Shown: positions 20,138-28,560, counted from the stretch's first letter. The stretch is 64,000 nt of DNA from Streptococcus parasanguinis (GCF_023109675.1 NZ_JALDUR010000004.1:62001-126000), one strand, 5' to 3'. The notes: generated from the sequence alone by a model not told the origin. Translations and numbers: made by a program.

Positions 20138-20572
20138 ATGTCACAATATTCAAGAAGCAACAAAAACCAAAAACCAGAGGAAAAGGCAGATACAAGACCC
20201 TCACGTGGTGAAAAAGTCAAACAAGGCCTGTCACTATTTCAAACAGTTGTCGCCACGATTGCCAGTCTTTTAGGGATTATCGTCACTTCTTTTACGATTA
20301 TAAGCCTGCTTAATAAAGACAATCAAAAAACAGAAGATAAGCCATCTAGTAGCACCAGCGTCGTCGTGGTTCACGATAAAAGTTCTGACTCCACCGCGAC
20401 AGATACCAACACAAATACCAACACGCAAACCGATTCAAGCAATACAGAGACAAGTTCTCAGAAAGAAACCAATAACTCATCTGCTACAGAAACTAGTTCA
20501 TCTGCAGCGCAAGATCAAGGTTCCACCGCAACAGACAGTGGCGCAGATACAGCATCATCTGGATCCAACTAA
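20138..20572 (+). CDS. Single-pass membrane protein with low-complexity Ser/Thr/Asn tail
   Basis: 144 residues from the ATG at 20138 (MSQYSRSNKNQKPEEKADTR); the ATG two codons earlier is too close to AAAGAG. A charged N-terminal segment (about 1-35) is followed by one membrane helix (about 38-62, LFQTVVATIASLLGIIVTSF) and then a tail rich in Ser, Thr, Asp and Asn that would be extracellular. No catalytic motif. It has its own promoter (TAGACA, 17 bases, TATAAT at about 20094) and a bidirectional terminator. Function unknown; the tail looks like a wall-spanning spacer. It resembles small streptococcal proteins known only as domains of unknown function. Confidence 0.8.
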   Translation: MSQYSRSNKNQKPEEKADTRPSRGEKVKQGLSLFQTVVATIASLLGIIVTSFTIISLLNKDNQKTEDKPSSSTSVVVVHDKSSDSTATDTNTNTNTQTDSSNTETSSQKETNNSSATETSSSAAQDQGSTATDSGADTASSGSN

Positions 20573-20607
20573 AAAATCAGTAAGGACAACCTTACTGATT
20601 TTTTTTG
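20573..20607. terminator. Bidirectional terminator
   Basis: AAATCAGTAAGG / CCTTACTGATTT with a 4-base loop, T run on the plus strand and A run (T on minus) on the other side. It ends both the plus-strand membrane protein gene and the minus-strand toxin cassette. Confidence 0.9.
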
Positions 20608-20936
20608 GCTTTTGATTCCATTTTTTTCTGATGTTTATAGAAAGCATCGATCTCGTTGTCATACTCCCATTTGAGCTTTGAGCGCTCTTCCTGGATTTGA
20701 TCCAATTGTTCAAAGACGTCCCGTCGAAATCGTTCACTATTTTCATCCATTTGGAAAAAATAAGTATGAACTTCTGCAGGTAACTCACCTTCTGCCATGC
20801 GATAGACTTCTTCTTTCAACTGGTCCGTTTGCTGTAGAAAATAAGAGAGATCTTCTTCAAGAGATTCCTCTTTTTTCTTTAACTGTTTCATTTTGCTATC
20901 AAATTCAAGTTCTAATTTATAAAGATCTTCCTTCAT
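20592..20936 (-). CDS. Small helical protein, DUF3958-like; candidate T7SS toxin partner
   Basis: 114 residues, almost entirely charged helix with heptad-like spacing (MKEDLYKLELEFDSKMKQLK onward), no signal peptide and no Cys. Short coiled-coil proteins of this kind (DUF3958-like, or Lap/TlaA proteins) are encoded next to LXG and lipase T7SS toxins. In studied cases they bind the toxin's helical targeting domain and are needed for export. It is the last gene of the cassette and begins 13 bases after the preceding small gene. The RBS is weak, suggesting translational coupling. Family call is by pattern and context only. Confidence 0.65.
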   Translation of the reverse strand: MKEDLYKLELEFDSKMKQLKKKEESLEEDLSYFLQQTDQLKEEVYRMAEGELPAEVHTYFFQMDENSERFRRDVFEQLDQIQEERSKLKWEYDNEIDAFYKHQKKMESKAKKNQ

Positions 20937-20949
20937 CTTCTGTCAATTC

Positions 20950-21243
20950 TCAATTTCTAAGCGGACTAGTCAGTTCTGGTTTACTCACTTTAGATAAATA
21001 GTCTTTTGCTGCAGTTGCGGCTTGCCCCTCAAGACCATCCGTGATATTTTGACTGTAAGTTTCTTTAGCATAGTTTTCTAATTCATCTGCTTTTATATGC
21101 AGTCTTGATTGGAGAGATATATTCTTTAGCTTTATAGTGTTCACTGCTACTACAACAGCCGCTTTTATTGCCAATCTCTGTTGTGCTTTCAGTCCTTCTT
21201 TAAAATTTTCACTAAAAAACGGTATACTAATCGGCATCATTCC
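20950..21243 (-). CDS. Small WXG100-like helical protein; candidate T7SS toxin partner
   Basis: 97 residues from the ATG at 21243 or the next codon (MMPISIPFFSENFKEGLKAQ), preceded by AAGGTGGG. The longer frame to 21300 would overlap the lipase gene without an RBS. Predicted helical: a first helix rich in Ala/Val/Ile (about 15-45) and a second with LHIKADELENYAKETYSQN. The size and position directly after the toxin gene fit the TIGR04197/DUF3130-type partners of T7SS toxins. No WXG motif itself is present. Function inferred from context. Confidence 0.65.
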   Translation of the reverse strand, partial: GMMPISIPFFSENFKEGLKAQQRLAIKAAVVVAVNTIKLKNISLQSRLHIKADELENYAKETYSQNITDGLEGQAATAAKDYLSKVSKPELTSPLRN

Positions 21244-21256
21244 CACCTTCCTTCTT

Positions 21257-22957
21257 TTATGATAGGGATCCAAAAATATCAGCAGCGCCTTGTTCATCAA
21301 CCTCTACAAGTTTCTGCGCACATTGAATCATACTCTTTGAGAAGCCACTTATTTTTTCTTTGTAGTTCTTTAAATTACTTTTATCGGTCTCCGCAATTCC
21401 GCTATCCCACAAATGTTCAAAAGTCAAGTCAGTCATTAAACTTTCTCTTTCACTTGCCGATAATGCCCATCCTAATGCATAAACAGTATTTCTAGATGAT
21501 TCAACCGAAGCTTTTACATTTTTTTCCGCAGTCGTGATCATTTTCTCTGTTTCTGACACCTTCTGCTCAATATCTGCATCTGCCAATTGAACTGCTGCAT
21601 ATAACAATTCTGTTCGAAGTAAGATTCGCTCCGCATAGCTCCCAACACTTTTGATTTTGTTGTGCAAATTATTAGGATTCTTGAGGTCTAAATTTTTTCT
21701 ATCCCATTCCAAAGAAGCTTTCTGAGCATCTTTTATAATTTTATCATATTCTTGTAAATATTCTGAAAGTCCTGAAGCAATTGAAGGTATATTAGAAATT
21801 ATTTTCGTGGCATCAGTGATACCAATACCAAATCCGTCACGGAATATTAGATAAATTTCTGTCTTATGATTCAAAGGATCTTTTAATGCTTCATGTAACA
21901 ATGAAGTAAGTTTTTGAAATACTTCTGGTTTCATTGTCACAATGCGTTCAATTGCTTCCTCAGGAATATAATTCTTCAGGTTATCTATAGTTCTTCTATT
22001 CAGCTTAGCAAGTCTCTGACCTGCAACTAACAACTCTGGATGATAGGATTCCGATGCAGTTAGGATATTCCCATAACTATCTATTTGATAGGCACCAAAA
22101 TCATGGGATGAATACTTGTCCATCATACTAGTATACTTAATCGGGACAACTACATTAACTTGACCAAGTTGTTGATCCCATGGTTTATCACGATTGAGCA
22201 TACTAACTGGATCAAAAGGATTGACATAATAAACAATTTTTTTATCCAATAATTTCAGTTTTTCATCACTATACCCAGCTTTTTTTAAACTAGCTGTTGT
22301 ATCTGGGCCATCAAAAAGAACTGCTTTTCCAACGTGATTCAATTCTGATTCAGATAATCCTGCCAAACCTTGTACGGATACCATTGTTCCAAGCGAATGA
22401 GCCGTTACATCCATTTTAGCATCCGGTGCAGCTTTTTCCTCTAATTCAGCGATCTTTTCTTTCATCCCTTTTGTAGCATACTGTGCTTGAGGGACGATCG
22501 CATCCGTAAGAGCAAAAGCTGCATCATTATTGATCCAATCTTGATAGTTAAATTCCTTAAAATTACCTTTTTTGATTTGTGGTAAATTAATTCCAAAACC
22601 ATCACTTCCACGAATCGAAAAATAAGTCTGGTGCGTATTCGCGTTGATCGTATCAGTATCTGTGACATAATAAGCGTGGTATCCAGTTTCTTCATCCTCT
22701 AACAACTTTTTATTATCCGGTTGAAGATAAACATTGCCACCATTCGGTAGATCCGTACCGCCACCTTTAGTTATCTGTCCATCCTTATCTTTTGCATCTA
22801 TGGAGAAATTAAATTCAATGGATTTCCCTGAATCAAATTTTTTTCGACTTTCCGGATCCAATTGTTCATATGGAAACTTATTTGGTCTATCTCTGTAAGC
22901 TGATTCTGCTAATGAAGCATATAGATTATCAAAACTTTTTAAATTCCAATTAGTCAA
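21257..22957 (-). CDS. Putative type VII secreted lipase toxin with N-terminal lipase and C-terminal helical domain
   Basis: 566 residues. The N-terminal 300 form an alpha/beta-hydrolase lipase: SIRGSDG (114-120) as oxyanion-loop motif, nucleophile Ser188 in TAHSLGT, then YVNPFDPVSM with Asp249 and SSHDFGAYQ with His285 as plausible triad partners. Residues from about 310 to 566 are helical (VSETEKMITTAEKNVKASVE and similar), like the targeting domain of LXG toxins but placed at the C-terminus. This reversed order, with two small helical genes downstream and membrane-anchored proteins upstream, matches the T7SS phospholipase TslA of S. aureus. There is no Sec signal. Start is TTG at 22957 after GGGGGG; it overlaps the upstream stop by 8 bases, so translation is coupled. 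Phospholipase activity is inferred. Confidence 0.75.
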   Translation of the reverse strand: MTNWNLKSFDNLYASLAESAYRDRPNKFPYEQLDPESRKKFDSGKSIEFNFSIDAKDKDGQITKGGGTDLPNGGNVYLQPDNKKLLEDEETGYHAYYVTDTDTINANTHQTYFSIRGSDGFGINLPQIKKGNFKEFNYQDWINNDAAFALTDAIVPQAQYATKGMKEKIAELEEKAAPDAKMDVTAHSLGTMVSVQGLAGLSESELNHVGKAVLFDGPDTTASLKKAGYSDEKLKLLDKKIVYYVNPFDPVSMLNRDKPWDQQLGQVNVVVPIKYTSMMDKYSSHDFGAYQIDSYGNILTASESYHPELLVAGQRLAKLNRRTIDNLKNYIPEEAIERIVTMKPEVFQKLTSLLHEALKDPLNHKTEIYLIFRDGFGIGITDATKIISNIPSIASGLSEYLQEYDKIIKDAQKASLEWDRKNLDLKNPNNLHNKIKSVGSYAERILLRTELLYAAVQLADADIEQKVSETEKMITTAEKNVKASVESSRNTVYALGWALSASERESLMTDLTFEHLWDSGIAETDKSNLKNYKEKISGFSKSMIQCAQKLVEVDEQGAADIFGSLS

Positions 22958-23390
22958 ATAATTTCCCCCCTACTCTAATGTAGGATCCTACATACATCTC
23001 ATCTAAATTTAATGTATTATCCTCATTAATTGGGATATCTACTCCCCAACCCGATTCTTCAATATTATTTATACGTCCAAAAACATTCATATAATATTCA
23101 GGAGTTGTCAGTCCACCATCACTCCATTGTGTCTGATCCCAATCAATCTGAACGGATTCAACTTTTGAATTTTGTGCTTTGACTAAATCAACAATCTCCT
23201 GTTCGTGTTCTTTTAGATAGTCCAGTTGTTTTTTCTTTATAGTTTCTTCATCTTCCTTTAGGTCTTTCGTAGATGAAGCAGCAATCGTTTTTCCTTGTTT
23301 TGTATCATCTTTATGTTTCACGGTACATCCTCCTATACTTAGCAACACTGCAATTGAAGCAACTATTATCATGATTTTTCGACTTTTCAT
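22950..23390 (-). CDS. Lipoprotein, candidate immunity protein for the lipase toxin (copy 2)
   Basis: 146 residues from the ATG at 23390 (MKSRKIMIIVASIAVLLSIG), with AGGAGG upstream. The signal peptide ends in the lipobox SIGG-Cys, so it should sit on the outer membrane face, the right place to block a phospholipase attacking the cell from outside. After a charged linker comes a conserved domain (KAQNSKVESVQIDWDQTQW, then GWGVDIPIN). Its stop overlaps the toxin start. About 85% of aligned residues in this domain match the protein at 23733-24176. TilA, the immunity lipoprotein of TslA, is the analogue I have in mind; homology is not tested. Confidence 0.7.
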   Translation of the reverse strand: MKSRKIMIIVASIAVLLSIGGCTVKHKDDTKQGKTIAASSTKDLKEDEETIKKKQLDYLKEHEQEIVDLVKAQNSKVESVQIDWDQTQWSDGGLTTPEYYMNVFGRINNIEESGWGVDIPINEDNTLNLDEMYVGSYIRVGGKLFD

Positions 23391-23732
23391 GAGTCCTCCT
23401 ATCATTCTGTACAGATTATTCTCTAAAATTTCCACCTGTCATTTCTCTTAACAAACTCATTGTAATAGTCATTTGTTCAACTCATACTATTTATCTGCTA
23501 TTTTCTATTCTAAGATTGAAAACTAGATGAATATTATTTTAATTATTATAGCATTTATAGTTTGAAAATCAAGTTATCTCACTACATAGAGCTTTTTAAA
23601 ACATGAGTTAATTAATTCTTTACTTTTGATTATCAAAGTTTTAAATTAAAGAGTTATGACGTTGGTTACGATCTAGACTAATGGTCTATTACTTACACAT
23701 AGCACGTTTTTTCCTATCATTTTAAGTTCAAA
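23391..23732 (-). promoter_or_regulatory. Intergenic stretch with a promoter for the toxin-immunity genes
   Basis: 340 AT-rich bases with no ORF. On the minus strand TTGATT (23572-23567), 16-base spacer, TATAAT (23550-23545) points at the lipoprotein gene, 155 bases downstream. The promoter region resembles that upstream of the paralogue (24233-24260), including the spacer end ATGCTATAAT, so the duplication took its promoter along. Confidence 0.65.
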
Positions 23733-24176
23733 TTACTCAAATAATCTTCCCCCTATGTTAATGTCGGATCCTATATACATCTCATCTAGATTCAATGTAT
23801 TGTCATCATTAATTGGGATATCTACTCCCCAACCCGATTCTTCAATATTATTTATACGTCCATAAACACTCATATAATATTCAGGAGTTGTCAGTCCACC
23901 ATCACCCCATTGTGTCTGATCCCAATCAATCTGAACGGATTCAACTTTTGAATTTTGTGCTTTGACTAAATCAATAACCTTCTGTTCGTGTTCTTTTAGG
24001 TAGTCCAGTTGTTCTTTTTTTATGTCTTCATCTGGTTTTTGTACGACTTTCTTTGAAGATGAGGTCGTTATCTTCTGTTCAGGGCTTTTGGTCAGGGTCA
24101 TGATTTTTCCTCCAAGAAAAACCAGTCCTAGTATCGGTAACAAAATGATCAAAAATAGTTCCACACGTCTCTTCAT
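23733..24176 (-). CDS. Membrane-anchored paralogue of the candidate immunity protein (copy 1)
   Basis: 147 residues (MKRRVELFLIILLPILGLVF start, GGAG upstream). Its C-terminal 95 residues are nearly the same as those of the lipoprotein at 22950-23390. The N-terminus differs: a hydrophobic segment (about 6-28) without any Cys, so no lipobox. It should remain in the membrane as a single-pass anchor with the domain outside. It has its own promoter and lies upstream of the second copy. It may protect against a variant toxin or be a spare copy. No ORF for a second toxin is present between the two. Confidence 0.7.
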   Translation of the reverse strand: MKRRVELFLIILLPILGLVFLGGKIMTLTKSPEQKITTSSSKKVVQKPDEDIKKEQLDYLKEHEQKVIDLVKAQNSKVESVQIDWDQTQWGDGGLTTPEYYMSVYGRINNIEESGWGVDIPINDDNTLNLDEMYIGSDINIGGRLFE

Positions 24177-24232
24177 TTAATCTTCTCCAATCCTTCCTTT
24201 CATGACTGAACGAATCAGTCACTTTCTTTACT

Positions 24233-24260
24233 ATTATAGCATCTTTCATTTGAATCTCAA
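24233..24260 (-). promoter_or_regulatory. Promoter of the first immunity-like gene
   Basis: On the minus strand TTGAGA (24260-24255), 16-base spacer, TATAAT (24238-24233), about 57 bases upstream of the ATG. Confidence 0.7.
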
Positions 24261-24410
24261 TCTAACTCACTAGTTAGAGACTTTATGCAGCAATCATAAA
24301 AGAACCTGCGGTGTTCTGCTAGAATATAGATAATCCTTTTTTACAAATAACACCTAAGTGATGCTAAAAATTCAAATGTTGCATTTTTGTAGAGCATCTA
24401 AATATATAAT

Positions 24411-24548
24411 GAAACTTTCCGCTGTGAGAAAAGTGCTAGAAACACCATTGTTTCTAGCACTCGGGAGTTTTGGAACCTTAGATCCAAAACTAAGTCATGG
24501 AACTTCTTCGAAGTTCGCTGACGTCCGTACTCACTTAAGGAAAGTTTC
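24411..24548. repeat. Nested inverted-repeat element
   Basis: Outer arms GAAACTTTCC (24411-24420) and GGAAAGTTTC (24539-24548) enclose three hairpins: GTGCTAGAAAC / GTTTCTAGCAC (24433-24460), GTTTTGGA / TCCAAAAC (24467-24490) and GAACTTC / GAAGTTC (24500-24516). No ORF. The rest of the interval 24261-24600 holds nothing else recognisable apart from the potD terminator. Confidence 0.75.
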
Positions 24549-24571
24549 TAAGAGGAGTTTATCTGCAATCA

Positions 24572-24599
24572 AAAAGGAACCTGGAGGTTCCTTTTTGTT
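24572..24599 (-). terminator. Terminator of potD
   Basis: AAAAAGGAACC / GGTTCCTTTTT with a 4-base loop, immediately after the potD stop. T-rich on both strands. Confidence 0.9.
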
Positions 24600-25668
24600 A
24601 TTTTCGATACATCTTGACCTGAAGGTAAAGATCGTTATAGACTCCAAGCAACTTCTTGCCTAATTGTTGATAGACTTCCAAATGGTCCAGTGTTTCATCG
24701 CTTGGATAGAAGGATTGGTCATCTTGGATTTCTTTTGGCAACATGGCTTTGGCTTTTTTATTTGGCGTAGAGTAGCCGACATAAAGAGCATTTTTCAAAG
24801 CATTTTTAGGACGAAGCATGAAGTTAATAAAGGCATATGCTGCTTCTTTATTTTTCACGGTTTTTGGAATGACAATGTTATCAAACCAAAGGTTGCTGGC
24901 TTCAGTTGGGACGACATAGCGAAGATCCTTATTGGCTTCGAGCATTTGGCTAGCCTCTCCTGAGAAGGTAACCCCAATAGCCGCATTGTTTTGGATCATA
25001 TAGCCTTTCATCTCATCGGCCACCAAAGCTTTGATGTTTGGCGTCAAGGTGTAGAGTTTATCTACTGCCTCTTGCAATTTCTTTGGATCCTTTTCATTGA
25101 GGCTATAGCCCAAGGTATTGAGACCAATTCCCATGACCTCACGCGCACCATCGTACATCATGATGTCATTTCTGTACTCTTCACGCCAGAGATCTGACCA
25201 ATGTTCAGGAGCATTTTTAACCATCTTGGTATTGTAGACGATTCCCAAGGTCCCCCAGAAATACGGTACTGAATATTGATTGCCTGGATCAAACGATTGG
25301 TTCAAGAGTTTTGGATCGATATTTTCCATCCCTTTGATCTTGGATTGGTCCAACTTTTCAACCAGATGCTCATCCATCATCTTAGCAATCATGTATTCAC
25401 TAGGAATCGCAATATCGTAAGTGGTTCCACCTTGCTTGATCTTAGTGTACATGGCCTCGTTGGAATCAAAGGTATCATATTGCACCTGAATCCCTGTCTC
25501 TTTTGTAAATTCCTTGAGCAATTCCGGATCGATATAATCTCCCCAGTTGTAGATGACCAGCTTGTCACTATTCTTGGTATTCATGCTGGCTTCGATCTGG
25601 TGGCTAATTCCCCAGAGGACCAGAATGACAAGGACAATCCCAGTTAGGAATGAATAAAGTTTTTTCAT
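24598..25668 (-). CDS. potD: Spermidine/putrescine ABC transporter, substrate-binding protein
   Basis: Captures polyamines outside the membrane and delivers them to PotBC. 356 residues: hydrophobic N-terminal anchor or signal (about 5-25, no lipobox Cys), then the PotD fold starting KLVIYNWGDYIDPELLKEF, with YDIAIPSEYMIAKM and GIVYNTKMV typical of the family. Its start overlaps the potC stop by 4 bases. Last gene of potABCD. In pneumococcus PotD is a virulence factor; the specificity here (spermidine or putrescine) cannot be read. Confidence 0.96.
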   Translation of the reverse strand: MKKLYSFLTGIVLVILVLWGISHQIEASMNTKNSDKLVIYNWGDYIDPELLKEFTKETGIQVQYDTFDSNEAMYTKIKQGGTTYDIAIPSEYMIAKMMDEHLVEKLDQSKIKGMENIDPKLLNQSFDPGNQYSVPYFWGTLGIVYNTKMVKNAPEHWSDLWREEYRNDIMMYDGAREVMGIGLNTLGYSLNEKDPKKLQEAVDKLYTLTPNIKALVADEMKGYMIQNNAAIGVTFSGEASQMLEANKDLRYVVPTEASNLWFDNIVIPKTVKNKEAAYAFINFMLRPKNALKNALYVGYSTPNKKAKAMLPKEIQDDQSFYPSDETLDHLEVYQQLGKKLLGVYNDLYLQVKMYRK

Positions 25669-26438
25669 GCTGCTTCCTCCTTTTCACGGGTAATAAAGTA
25701 ATAACCGATGACCAAGAGCACACTAAAGAGAAAGACAAGGGCGGACAAGGCATTGATACTGAGGGAAATTCCTTGACGCGCACGGGAGTAGATCTCTACA
25801 GATAAGGTTGTAAAGCCATTTCCGGTTACAAAGAAGGTCACGGCAAAGTCGTCAAGCGAATAGGTAAAGGCCATAAAGTATCCAGCAATAATGGCTGGTG
25901 TCAGATACGGCAACATGATCTCTTTGAGCATTTGCACTTGGGTAGCTCCTAAGTCATAGGCAGCATTGACCATATCCCGGTTCATTTCCTTGAGACGTGG
26001 CAAAACCATCAAGACCACAATAGGAATCGAGAAAGCCACGTGGCTAGCCAGAACAGATAGGAAACCTAGCTGGTACTTCACCGTCGTAAAGAGAATCAAG
26101 AAGCTGGCCCCGATCATAACGTCTGGCGCTACCATGAGAATGTTGTTGATGGAAAGCAATGGTCCTTCTAACTTTTTCTTGGATTGGTAGATATAAATGG
26201 CTCCAAAGGTTCCAATCACTGTCGCAATCAAGGCTGATAAGAAGGCCAAGAGGAAGGTCTCTGATAAGATCAGCATCAGGCGACTATCTGCGAACAACTC
26301 GTTGAAATGATCAAGCGTGAAGCCCGTGAAGGCATTCATATCTCCCCCTTTATTGAAGGCATAAAAAATCAAATAGAAGATGGGAAGATAGAGGATCAGA
26401 AAGACGAAAGCTAGATAGAAATGAGATACTTTTTTCAT
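25665..26438 (-). CDS. potC: Spermidine/putrescine ABC transporter permease PotC
   Basis: One of two membrane subunits of the polyamine importer. 257 residues, six hydrophobic segments; the EAA loop that docks with PotA is DLGATQVQMLKEIMLPYLTP. It overlaps potB by 4 bases (ATGA) and potD by 4, so the three are translationally coupled. Confidence 0.96.
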   Translation of the reverse strand: MKKVSHFYLAFVFLILYLPIFYLIFYAFNKGGDMNAFTGFTLDHFNELFADSRLMLILSETFLLAFLSALIATVIGTFGAIYIYQSKKKLEGPLLSINNILMVAPDVMIGASFLILFTTVKYQLGFLSVLASHVAFSIPIVVLMVLPRLKEMNRDMVNAAYDLGATQVQMLKEIMLPYLTPAIIAGYFMAFTYSLDDFAVTFFVTGNGFTTLSVEIYSRARQGISLSINALSALVFLFSVLLVIGYYFITREKEEAA

Positions 26439-27241
26439 CGTTCTCTCCTTTCTCTAGTTGCCCACATGGTAAGGAGCATAGCAAGGATCAGAACAACTCC
26501 GATGGTAGAACCCATTCCCCAGTTTTGTGTTGTCAGGAAGTGCTGTTCAATCGCAGTCCCTAAGGTAATGACTCGGTTTCCACCGATCATCCGTGTCAAC
26601 ATGAAGAGACTCAGACTAGGAATAAAGACAGACTGCACACCTGAGCGGACTCCATTCATGGACAAGGGGAAGACCACATGACGGAAGGTATCCCAACGAT
26701 TGGCTCCCAAATCATAGCTGGCATTGATCAAGTTTGGATCTAAGTCATCTAAGACATTAAAGATCGGCAAAATCATAAAAGGCAACTCGATGTAGCTAGC
26801 TACAAAGATAAAGGAGAAATCGGTAAAGAGGATCTGCTGGGGAGCGACTCCGAGAAAGCTTAAAAAGCTATTGATGGAGCCGTTTTGCCCAAAGATTCCG
26901 ATAAAGGCATAGGCCTTGAGCAAGAGATTGACCCAGGTTGGCAAGACGATCAACATTAACCACAACTGCCGGTGTTTGAGCAGCGTCAAAAAGTAAGCAG
27001 TCGGGTAGGAGATCAAGAGCGTCACCAGGGTGACGATTCCGGCATAAAGGACCGAATTAAAGCTCATCTTTAAATAGGTCAGATTTTGCGAAGTGAAGAA
27101 CTCATTGTAGTTTTCAAGTGAAAACTGCCCTTCAACGTTAAAAAACGATTGAAAGATGATCATGACTACAGGAGCCAAGACAAAGAGAAAAATCCACAAG
27201 AAATAGGGGAGGATAAATAGATTAGAGGTTGTTTTCTTCAT
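26435..27241 (-). CDS. potB: Spermidine/putrescine ABC transporter permease PotB
   Basis: Second membrane subunit. Start taken as the ATG at 27241 ([20 protein letters not shown]), 268 residues; the frame is open seven codons further. Six hydrophobic segments; the EAA loop reads [20 protein letters not shown]. The start overlaps the potA end by 20 bases. Confidence 0.95.
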   Translation of the reverse strand: MKKTTSNLFILPYFLWIFLFVLAPVVMIIFQSFFNVEGQFSLENYNEFFTSQNLTYLKMSFNSVLYAGIVTLVTLLISYPTAYFLTLLKHRQLWLMLIVLPTWVNLLLKAYAFIGIFGQNGSINSFLSFLGVAPQQILFTDFSFIFVASYIELPFMILPIFNVLDDLDPNLINASYDLGANRWDTFRHVVFPLSMNGVRSGVQSVFIPSLSLFMLTRMIGGNRVITLGTAIEQHFLTTQNWGMGSTIGVVLILAMLLTMWATRERRER

Positions 27242-28379
27242 CTCTTTCCTCCTCAATGGCATTAATCAAACCAGCTTCTTGCTCTTCTACTTCAACGTAC
27301 TCTTCGATCCGCGCATCGAATTCTTCTTCGGTTTCATTGAGACGCATAACGTGGATATCTTCTGGTTCAAAGTCTAGCCCGATGACTTCTCCCACGATGG
27401 CCTTACGAGTGGAGTGAATCATCCACTCATTTCCCAAATCATCATAGGCGATGATCTCGTAATGCACACCACGGAAGAGCTGGGTGTCCACCTTTACTTG
27501 GAGCTTGCCTTCTTCAGGAAGGGTGATTTGCAAGTCTTCAGGACGAATGACGACTTCAACTGGTTCGTTTGGACGCATTCCCCCATCGACGGCTTCAAAG
27601 CGTTTGCCATTGAACTCAACCAAGTAGTCCTCTATCATGCGACCATCTAAAATGTTAGATTCACCAATAAAAGTCGCTACAAAGTGGTTGATCGGTTCAT
27701 CATAGATATCCACGGGAGTACCAGATTGGACGATCTCTCCTTCATTCATGACAAAGATCCAGTCACTCATGGCAAGGGCTTCTTCTTGATCATGGGTAAC
27801 AAAGACAAAGGTAATCCCCAAACGTTGTTGCAATTCCCGCAACTCATACTGCATGTCTGTCCGAAGTTTCAAGTCAAGTGCAGACAAAGGCTCATCTAAA
27901 AGGACCACTCGTGGTTCATTGATAATAGCCCGTGCAATAGCTACCCGCTGACGTTGACCACCCGATAATTTTTGGATTGAACGTTTTTCAAATCCTGCTA
28001 ACTGGACCATTTTCAAGACTTCTGAAACACGGCGTTCAATCTCAGCCTTGTCCAGCTTTTTCAAACGAAGGGGGAAAGCCACATTTTCAAAGACCGTCAT
28101 ATGCGGAAACAGGGCATAGGACTGAAAGACGGTGTGGACATCCCGCTTGTTGGTAGGGACATCATTGATCCGTTCCCCATCAAGGTAGACATCTCCAGAG
28201 CTAGCATCCAAAAGACCAGCAATAATATTAAGGATAGTTGATTTTCCTGATCCAGATGCACCGAGCAGGGTATAGAACTTCCCTTCTTCCAATTCAAAAT
28301 TGATATCCTTTAGGACAACGGTTCCGCTATCTTCAAAGACCTTTGTTACATTTTTAAACTCAATAATTGGTTTTTTCAA
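27222..28379 (-). CDS. potA: Spermidine/putrescine ABC transporter ATP-binding protein
   Basis: Drives polyamine import with ATP. 385 residues: Walker [10 protein letters not shown], signature LSGGQRQR, Walker [14 protein letters not shown]-loop FVTHDQEEA, then a C-terminal TOBE domain (about 275-350). The start is a TTG at 28379 ([19 protein letters not shown]): the protein alignment of the family begins exactly here and the nearest upstream ATG is followed by a stop. AAGGA lies about 11 bases upstream, longer than ideal. First of potABCD, preceded by a 200-base structured interval. Confidence 0.96.
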   Translation of the reverse strand: MKKPIIEFKNVTKVFEDSGTVVLKDINFELEEGKFYTLLGASGSGKSTILNIIAGLLDASSGDVYLDGERINDVPTNKRDVHTVFQSYALFPHMTVFENVAFPLRLKKLDKAEIERRVSEVLKMVQLAGFEKRSIQKLSGGQRQRVAIARAIINEPRVVLLDEPLSALDLKLRTDMQYELRELQQRLGITFVFVTHDQEEALAMSDWIFVMNEGEIVQSGTPVDIYDEPINHFVATFIGESNILDGRMIEDYLVEFNGKRFEAVDGGMRPNEPVEVVIRPEDLQITLPEEGKLQVKVDTQLFRGVHYEIIAYDDLGNEWMIHSTRKAIVGEVIGLDFEPEDIHVMRLNETEEEFDARIEEYVEVEEQEAGLINAIEEERDEENNL

Positions 28380-28399
28380 TTCACATAAATTCCTTCTTT

Positions 28400-28560
28400 A
28401 CTACGATTACCAAACTGCTTTTCAAACGAAAACGCAGCGGCTGACAGGAAGACCTGTCAGACCACCAATACCTCTCGGGGACTTATTAGACTGCCCCACC
28501 TATTTACGGTATCGATAGGCACTCACCCCCTTTCCGACTGATGCTATCGATGTTTACACT
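28400..28560 (-). ncRNA. Structured leader-like interval between murB and potA
   Basis: About 200 bases without a gene that can fold, as RNA, into successive hairpins: CTGCGTTTTC / GAAAAGCAG (28415-28437), a perfect CTGACAGG / CCTGTCAG (28441-28460), GGGG / CCCC (28477-28497), and a long-range ATCGATAG / CTATCGAT (28511-28551). No clear T-tract terminator. It may be a cis-acting leader of potABCD on the murB-pot transcript or a processed small RNA. I cannot match it to a known riboswitch. Confidence 0.45.

Noticed and set aside
24411-24548. Reading the nested hairpins as a CRISPR array
   Set aside because: The hairpins differ from each other in sequence and there are no regular direct repeats with spacers and no cas genes.
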